61,308 bases of DNA, from the NCBI GenBank assembly GCA_003427395.1, contig BFEA01000062.1, positions 2,307,274 through 2,368,581 of the forward strand. The letters are read 5' to 3'. Under the pieces are notes generated by a model. It did no database searches, was not told the origin of the DNA, and saw only the letters and a program-made list of their open reading frames with translations. Numbering within the stretch: the stretch's first letter is position 1; the number at the start of each line of letters is the position of its first letter. The stretch is from Chara braunii (lineage: Eukaryota > Streptophyta > Charophyceae > Charales > Characeae). This document shows, piece after piece, positions 55,256 through 61,308 of this stretch. The position numbers and the translations under genes are program-made.

Positions 55256-58200
55256 TTACTTGCTCCCCCAACTGAGTTTATTCTTCTGGGACTGTGATCG
55301 TTTGAGGGGTTTTGTTCTTGTTTCTGCATCATCCGATGTGGGTGCGAAGGGGTCGTTCTCGGACACAGTGGTCAGCTTTGATGTCACAGAGTCGGTTCGG
55401 ACTATACTTGACGGGTACGTGAAACTTGCCAGGGATCCAACAGAGCTTTGAACGGCAAAGCTATCAGTGTGTTTGACTACACCAGAGGGTGTAACGGGCT
55501 TGGGATGTCCTCCGCACAGCTTGCGCAGCATCCCCTGCCAGAGTGCCTTGATTTTGCCTGGGCTTATCTTCATCTTCACCGCGATAACCAGGAGTGCGGT
55601 AACGACGACTCCCGCCACAAAGGTTCCAATCAACCTGATGATGTCATGTGTGGTATTGGCTCCTTCCAGTCGTAGCTGACTGTTCCGTGCACTGGGGTTA
55701 TGGTCGCGACCTGATGGCGGGATCTGCACTTGGAATACCATAACAACGCTTGACGTTTTCAGCTCAAAGAACTGGCAGGCGATTCTAGAACGCTGCAGGG
55801 GGGTAATTGCCAAATTGTCCACCCGGAAAATATTGTGTTGCTCCCCAAGGAGGAAACGGCACCGGTGAATTGTGTCATTAGGGTTATAGCGGGCTTCATC
55901 GATTGGCAGAACCACTTGTGTCATCCCAAATGGAGGCGCTCTGGTGAGGGCAGTATTTGACATCCCAAAGGAGATAGGCGTCAGTGGGGTGAATCCGCTA
56001 CTCGGTGGAGTCGTAGGCTCCGACGATAACTTCAAGAAAGGGGGCTGAGTACCCATGTGAAATGTGACCCCGCTTGTCACTATAGCCCCGAGATTACGGC
56101 TGACATACCTCTGTAGGATTGACATGTCGCGCATGCAGGAAATGCCGACGACCAGGCCCTGCGATTGATCACACTGCCGCTGCGACGCACACCATCGGCT
56201 CAGGTTTCTGGGTAGCTGCACTATGGCACAGGGGTCCAGCAGCATCGTTCCCGCCGCTGATGGGGGGGGAGGAGGGCCGGAATCGGAACTGGAGGGTTGC
56301 TCACTTATTCTCACGCTCGGCTTTTTCTGTTTTGAATCCCTTCTCCGGGCTGAGGTCTCTTTCTCTTCAAGGTTTGTTGCCGCTGTCCGGTTCATCTTGG
56401 CGACTTGGGACCTTGAAGACCGGTCTGACAAATTGGACGATGCACCGTGCGGTGCAGGTCTGTCTCTCCCTGTCCCTGGTTGGTGTGGGGCCACTGATGC
56501 TGCTGGTTCCGACGATGATGAGGATGCCTGCACCGCTGCTGCTGGTGATGATGATGAGTGCATTGCTGCTGCAGAAAGGGCAGGACCTTGACCGTCGTCG
56601 CTACGCGTGTTTACAAATGGCTCCAATGCCACTGCTGATGGCGGTGACGATGATGACGGCCGGACTGTTGAAGTGTCGGTTGGTTGCTTTTCTGCTGTGG
56701 GGGAGGGAGAAGGCAATGAAGAAGAAGTAGGGGAACGAGGAGGGGGGTGACGAGGGCCAACCTGATGTTCTGGAGGCCTAGTAGATGCATTAGACCCTGC
56801 CGCTGGTGTCGGCGGAGAGGACCTCGCCATGGATGAGGAAGACCATGATGTTAGAAATGATGATGCACTGGACAAGGCAGAAAAAAACCCTGAAGCGAGC
56901 GACGATCGGGGCAATGGTGGAGACGAGTGTGAGGTCGAGGATGATGTAAGAGATGATGGTGACGATGGAGAAGACAAAGGATGCGACACAGAGTGGGGTG
57001 AAGAGAGTACAGAAGTGGTGGAAATCCCTGGGGCAGGCTTATGGGAAAATGACTCGGACAATGAATCGGAAGAATCTGATCCAACGTCACCGGCCGGATG
57101 GAACTCTGGAGATTGAGGTGTTGCTTGAATGGCTCGGCCTGGTGCTGGAGGCGGAAGTGGAGGAGGAAGGACAATAGGTGGAGGATTGAGAGGGTCTGGG
57201 AGTGNGTTGAATATGGGATCGATAGGGGTGAATACAGGTGCCACGTATACCTCCCCTCCTCTGGACACTGTACCAGATTGTAGAGGCTGGACGCCCCCTG
57301 TTGCGTTTGAAGCACCACCACCAGACTCTTGGGAAAGAAGCCACTCCACATCATCATCCGTTGATATGTTGTGGTGGCCCATGAAGATGGGAGAAGATAA
57401 CCGGTTGAGGAGATGTAGTTGGCGGGGGCTTACGACCCGGACATCGAGCGCCAGGTTCTCGTCCTCACTGATGAAAACTTCATACTCTCCAGGTACAAGT
57501 GCAGAGCCGATGACATCCTTCAGTGTGCTCATTGCGGAATCAATGGAGGAGTATGCCCGAAGTGCTGCCTTCAAAAGCTCGTCGCCTGTAGGAAAGCCTA
57601 TTGCCCCGAATTTGACACGGAGGTTCGGTCCATAACCCATTGTTTGAACCCGAGTCTCCTGTTTCTTAAGTCTAGGAACGTGGCGTCGAGTGGAGTGACT
57701 GTCCTTATCTTTCTGAGTCGGCAAACCTCGAGTGGATCCCTTCACATCTCCAGTTGCCCTCTTAGAAGGCTTCCATCGAATATGGTCGTGACCCTGAACC
57801 TGATGCTCATCTCCAGGATTAGCTACATTCGGTTTTCCATGTGGGCGGAGGCTCATTTCAGTCCTTGAAGAGTCTGCTTTCGGTTTGTCGATGCCTGAGC
57901 GAGACGGTTCACTCTTGTTGTTCTGGTGTCCAGGGGAAGGGCCTATGGCTGCTGCTGTCATGCTTGGCTTTCCTACTTTACTTTTCTCAGCAACTGCGGC
58001 TACCGACCAGGCTGCTGTCATGTTTTGCTTTCCTACCTCACTTACCTCAGCTACCGAGTTTACCGGCCGGCTACCAAATGTTGAAGCAACTAAGGGGCCG
58101 TTCATATAAGACGGTTGCAAGGAAACAAAGGTTGATGTTGAATTGTGCAGTGGAGTGCGCTGTGTACTGGCTGCCGAGTCGTTCGCATTTCTTGAAACCC

Positions 58201-59536
58201 CAGGTAACTTGGTCTTTCTCTGCCCTTTGGGACGACTGCGGTTGCGATTATCGACAACGCTCACGTTGACCGCCGTGAGATTGTTGTGCTGAGGATCTCC
58301 TTCGCTTGGCCAAGAACTGTTGCGAGTTTGTAGCAACAGCCAGGAATGGGCTGCTTCTTCTTCCTCTTCCTCCTCGTCGTTCTCCTCGTCGTCCTCCTCC
58401 TCCTCCCCCTCCATAGCTGATTGTGTGACGTCTGATGAGGATGACCCAGCAGATGTGGGTGGTTGGGAGTCTGGGATGGAAGAAGTGGACACAAAGAAGG
58501 AGGACAGCGGATCTTTCAGATTTCCTGACTTGGCAACAAAATTGGTACTAGATGCATTGCCATGGAGTGATCGGAAATGAGCTGATCTGGACACTTGTGA
58601 AAATATATTCAGTAATACGTTGATCACATCATTGGTCACCATGGCTCGTGGGTGTGCGGAAAAGGAAATGGTAGGGAGCATCCTTGCCCTGGACAGGAGC
58701 AGATCCAGCGCTGCCTGTGAGGTCTCGGCAGCCATAGCCACCACACGTGCATCGCTGCCATCAACATCTATCGTGCACGCTCGCAAGGCCTGCAGAACGC
58801 CAACCGGGTTGGCGGCTGATGGGCTGAGAAGACTCTGTCCCAAGGCCGTCACCAGGATGACATGCAGCTGTGCACGATCTAAGAATGATGTAGCCTTGTA
58901 ATAATGCAAAGGAGAAGAAGATGAGGACCAGGAAGTCAGTCGATCTTCCGCGTATTGCTCTAAACACTTTTCCAGCGCAAAAGCAGGAACCTGAGCCGGG
59001 TTCACTTGAAGCAGAAAATTCAATTGCCTCCTGAGGGCTGAAGCAGCGACTTGTCGGCTTACGGATGTCTTCCTCACATTAGGCGTGCCCGCCGCTTCCC
59101 GTGCACGCACCTCACTCCTCAGTCTGCGTCTCCGTGCTTCACTCTGTCTAACAGTTACCGTGACATTGCGGTTCATGCAGGAGCGAGCCCCCATGGCATC
59201 CGTCACACAAACATACAGCTGATGTGTGTGATTTGCAGCGTCCACAAGCGCAGGAGGAAGAGAATAGAATAAGTGCGATGGCTTGAGGGAGTTCACCACG
59301 GCAGGGAAACGTGTGCTTGAATCTAGATAAAACCCGAATTCGTACCGGAGGGGGTAGGATGTTGCTGCTGCCCAGCCCCTGGCAACGGCTCGCACCACCT
59401 TTGTTGTTAGTGGAAGAGGATCTTCCCCAACATACTTCGATGGAAAAAAAGATGGGACCAGAAGAGGCGCTTCCTCAGTGATCGAGAGTTTTAGACACAT
59501 AGTCGCGTCCATGCTGCAATAAGGAACACTTGCAAT
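55256..59536 (-). CDS. REJ/GAIN-like single-pass membrane receptor, 3' terminal exon
   Basis: Open for 1,426 codons and ending in TAA. REJ (receptor for egg jelly) domains occur in polycystin-1-type proteins. Residues 50-130 read YPLRYEFGFYL ... HQLYVCVTDAMGA, a PKD/REJ-type beta fold. Residues 150-320 are helical, as in REJ/GAIN regions. Next come an acidic block (EEDDEENDEEEEEEE), Ser/Thr-rich stretches, VKFGAIGFPTGDELLKAAL, a proline-rich stretch near residue 780 and long Ser-rich linkers. A Cys-containing block from DPCAIVQLPRNLSRWC to IACQFFELKTSSVVMVF resembles a degenerate GPS/GAIN end. One membrane segment (IGTFVAGVVVTALLVIAVKM, about 1305-1324) precedes a 104-residue tail. The frame has no ATG near its start; exon start 59536 follows a clean acceptor. 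One N (57205) falls in the proline-rich part. Confidence 0.75.
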   Translation of the reverse strand: MASVPYCSMDATMCLKLSITEEAPLLVPSFFPSKYVGEDPLPLTTKVVRAVARGWAAATSYPLRYEFGFYLDSSTRFPAVVNSLKPSHLFYSLPPALVDAANHTHQLYVCVTDAMGARSCMNRNVTVTVRQSEARRRRLRSEVRAREAAGTPNVRKTSVSRQVAASALRRQLNFLLQVNPAQVPAFALEKCLEQYAEDRLTSWSSSSSPLHYYKATSFLDRAQLHVILVTALGQSLLSPSAANPVGVLQALRACTIDVDGSDARVVAMAAETSQAALDLLLSRARMLPTISFSAHPRAMVTNDVINVLLNIFSQVSRSAHFRSLHGNASSTNFVAKSGNLKDPLSSFFVSTSSIPDSQPPTSAGSSSSDVTQSAMEGEEEEDDEENDEEEEEEEAAHSWLLLQTRNSSWPSEGDPQHNNLTAVNVSVVDNRNRSRPKGQRKTKLPGVSRNANDSAASTQRTPLHNSTSTFVSLQPSYMNGPLVASTFGSRPVNSVAEVSEVGKQNMTAAWSVAAVAEKSKVGKPSMTAAAIGPSPGHQNNKSEPSRSGIDKPKADSSRTEMSLRPHGKPNVANPGDEHQVQGHDHIRWKPSKRATGDVKGSTRGLPTQKDKDSHSTRRHVPRLKKQETRVQTMGYGPNLRVKFGAIGFPTGDELLKAALRAYSSIDSAMSTLKDVIGSALVPGEYEVFISEDENLALDVRVVSPRQLHLLNRLSSPIFMGHHNISTDDDVEWLLSQESGGGASNATGGVQPLQSGTVSRGGEVYVAPVFTPIDPIFNXLPDPLNPPPIVLPPPLPPPAPGRAIQATPQSPEFHPAGDVGSDSSDSLSESFSHKPAPGISTTSVLSSPHSVSHPLSSPSSPSSLTSSSTSHSSPPLPRSSLASGFFSALSSASSFLTSWSSSSMARSSPPTPAAGSNASTRPPEHQVGPRHPPPRSPTSSSLPSPSPTAEKQPTDTSTVRPSSSSPPSAVALEPFVNTRSDDGQGPALSAAAMHSSSSPAAAVQASSSSSEPAASVAPHQPGTGRDRPAPHGASSNLSDRSSRSQVAKMNRTAATNLEEKETSARRRDSKQKKPSVRISEQPSSSDSGPPPPPSAAGTMLLDPCAIVQLPRNLSRWCASQRQCDQSQGLVVGISCMRDMSILQRYVSRNLGAIVTSGVTFHMGTQPPFLKLSSEPTTPPSSGFTPLTPISFGMSNTALTRAPPFGMTQVVLPIDEARYNPNDTIHRCRFLLGEQHNIFRVDNLAITPLQRSRIACQFFELKTSSVVMVFQVQIPPSGRDHNPSARNSQLRLEGANTTHDIIRLIGTFVAGVVVTALLVIAVKMKISPGKIKALWQGMLRKLCGGHPKPVTPSGVVKHTDSFAVQSSVGSLASFTYPSSIVRTDSVTSKLTTVSENDPFAPTSDDAETRTKPLKRSQSQKNKLSWGSK

Positions 59537-59570
59537 CTGCAAAACACGGACAGTGAAAACACAGCCAGAA
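59537..59570 (-). other. Splice acceptor of the receptor exon
   Basis: On the minus strand a pyrimidine-rich tract ends in tccgtgttttgcag, directly before ATTGCAAGTG, from which the long frame runs. The upstream exon with the signal peptide was not found between here and 61308, so it probably lies outside the window. Confidence 0.7.
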
Positions 59571-59736
59571 CAAGCAGACTCAGAAAAGCCACAGCAAAGT
59601 GAGAAGTGGAGTGCGGGACAGAACCAGAAGGTCTTCGAGAGGGGACTAGGTTACGGATCTGGTGGAGGGCCATGTCATGCCAAGGGAGTTCTTTGTGTAG
59701 CAATAGCCAAATTATCCATTTTGTTTGGAGTGTTTC

Positions 59737-59815
59737 TTTTTTTTTTTTTTTTTTTTTTAATTTGGACCATTTCTTGATTTATGTGTGTCATCCTTGCGCA
59801 GGGGCCATGCTAATC
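59737..59815 (-). pseudogene. U6 snRNA 3' fragment with poly(A), retropseudogene
   Basis: On the minus strand GATTAGCATGGCCCCTGCGC, then AAGGATGACAC, CAAGAAATGGTCCAAATT, matches the 3' 57 nt of U6 snRNA with three transitions, all fitting CpG loss. The ACAGAGA box and 5' stem-loop are missing. Instead of the usual T run the fragment is followed by about 22 A, as in LINE-mobilised U6 chimaeras. Not a working U6 gene. Confidence 0.8.
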
Positions 59816-60560
59816 CTAACCCTTGAGCAGCATTGGCTGCGGGGGGAGGCCAGTGTTCCGCTGCGCGCCGAAATCGGGTTGAAGTTTTGATGCGGGCCGG
59901 CGGATGAAGGCGATCGAGGGCGGGTGGGCGTGCAGAGTGGCGCGCGTACCGAATTGTTCACAGCGCGCCACTAAAAGAGAGAGCGCGCCCACAGGGCCGG
60001 GTACACTGCGGGCGTCGATGCGGATGAATATCTCGACGCGCCCGCCTTCTTATAGCATTTCCGTGTCGGTTTGTGTCCGGCCCCCTTTTTTATTTTTGTT
60101 TCGTATTCTAAAAAAAAAAAAAAGAATTTGTCATTTTGTTTCGTATTGTTGTTTTTTACTTATTTTATTTATCTTTTTTCTTTTTTTTTAATTATATTTT
60201 TCGTTCTGGCGTGTCGTTTTGTTTGCATTTTTCGCCTTTTGTTTTCGATTTGTTTCTGAAACAAAAAAAGACTTTGCGTTGTTTTTTTTTTCCCATGAAT
60301 TTGCATTTTTTTGCGTCGGTCCGAAAAAAAACAAATAAAAAAAGACAAAAGAAAAAACAAAAGAAAAAAAAGACAATTTATTTTCCAATCGTTTTGGGTC
60401 GGAACGAACTTTCCGCTAGAACACGGTTAGATGCAGGCACACCAGTGTTTGGCGCTCCGTCCACGGTGCGGGCGGTCCGTGGGAATCGCCACACCACTGT
60501 GGAAATGTGAGAAAACGTGGCGGGCGCATCTGGCCATGTTCTAATGGGAAGTTCATTCTC
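59816..60560. other. No gene seen
   Basis: A GC-rich block to 60060, then A/T homopolymer-rich DNA. No coding or RNA signal. Confidence 0.55.
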
Positions 60561-60648
60561 ATTTGCCTGTCTGTCTGTCGCTCTCTCTCTCTCATCGCCA
60601 CACCACAGACTCTTGCTCTCTCTCTCTCTCGCTCTCTCTCTCACACAC

Positions 60649-60681
<33 letters not shown>

Positions 60682-60800
60682 TGGGATGAAGTTTGCCTGT
60701 CTGTGTGTGTGTGTGCGTGTGTGTCAGAGAGAGAGAGTGAGCAAGAGATTGTGTGTGTGACAGAGAGTGTGCGGGCTAGAGTCTGTGTGTGTGTGCGCGT
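60561..60800. repeat. CT, CA and GT microsatellites
   Basis: CTCT tract, (CA)n at 60651-60679, then GTGT and GAGA tracts. Confidence 0.9.
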
Positions 60801-60973
60801 GGGTGTGTGGCAAAGGGAGAGTGCGGTCAAGACTCAGCCATCGCCAGTGGCACGAGCCGAGATAAGGGTGCGCCGTGTAGCTATGGCGCGCATGTCTTGA
60901 AAAACAAAAAAGGAAAAAAAAAAGGGGGAAGCTTGCCTGTGTCTCTGTCTCCCTCGCTTCCTCCTCTTTTTCT

Positions 60974-60976
<3 letters not shown>

Positions 60977-61035
<59 letters not shown>

Positions 61036-61091
61036 TGTGTAGCAGATACTGACATGCGCAAAGGGGGCACCTCAATGCAGGTACGAGAGAT

Positions 61092-61128
<37 letters not shown>
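60977..61128. repeat. CT and GT microsatellites
   Basis: (CT)n 60977-61017, (GT)n 61018-61040 and (CT)n 61095-61127. Confidence 0.92.
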
Positions 61129-61131
<3 letters not shown>

Positions 61132-61238
61132 ACTCGCGCGCCTCCTTGGTCTGATACTCCCTCTCTTCACCATATATACTGTGCACGAGGGGCGAGGTTT
61201 TTGAGGCGCTTCAGCTTGAGCAACCTCAGCTCGCAGAC

Positions 61239-61239
<1 letters not shown>

Positions 61240-61308
<69 letters not shown>
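61240..61308. repeat. GA microsatellite at the window end
   Basis: Pure (GA)n from about 61240, running off the end of the window. Confidence 0.95.

Noticed and set aside
59491-59703. 70-codon minus-strand frame as the signal-peptide exon of the receptor
   Set aside because: It has a hydrophobic stretch, but it is in another frame and overlaps the splice acceptor of the receptor exon.

Overview
This window is nuclear DNA of a large, repeat-rich eukaryotic genome. There are introns with GT/AG borders, two non-LTR retrotransposons with poly(A) tails, inverted-repeat DNA transposons with target-site duplications, long microsatellites, and no bacterial gene packing. The plant-style LINEs (CCHC knuckle in ORF1, zf-RVT-like C-terminus), the DUF7869-type transposon protein and a REJ-type receptor (a family linked to motile gametes) suggest a streptophyte alga. 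My best guess is a charophyte such as Chara; this is inference, not identification.

Layout. 1-12.4 kb holds only repeats: microsatellites, a 31-bp minisatellite, two copies of a family with a tRNA-like head (family A), and five same-strand copies of a retroposon-like family, most of them next to TAA arrays (family B). 12.4-21.1 kb is a decayed LINE on the minus strand, split by an inverted-repeat element that contains an assembly gap. 21.3-26.6 kb carries a minus-strand DUF7869-like transposon gene and an unknown exon, followed by a motif-rich AT tract. 26.8-36.5 kb is an unusual GC-rich repeat field: a tandem 1-kb unit, long foldbacks, a GAT tract, a 172-bp satellite, and many copies of a 24-bp quasi-palindrome. 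36.7-46.6 kb holds a second copy of the unknown exon and then a broken gene of about 7.6 kb. That gene reads, in order, a ParB-like domain, a methyltransferase-like region, an acidic linker and a Ulp1-type protease domain. 47-48 kb repeats a decayed form of the 24-bp motif. 48.7-49.9 kb is a hAT-like element with a perfect 8-bp duplication. 51.6-54.95 kb is a second decayed LINE on the plus strand. 55.3-59.5 kb, minus strand, is the one convincing intact host gene: a large REJ/GAIN-like single-pass membrane protein whose 5' exons are not seen. The end of the window holds a polyadenylated U6 snRNA fragment and microsatellites.

The strongest candidates for something undescribed are the 24-bp, 8+8+8 quasi-palindrome (39 copies by eye, open in all six reading frames, with recognisable decayed relatives in both AT-rich flanks) and the ParB-like/Ulp1 polyprotein lying in the same region. 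Nearly every mobile gene is broken. Many of the breaks are TAG stops, some where Gln would fit, which is what deamination of methylated CHG sites would produce.
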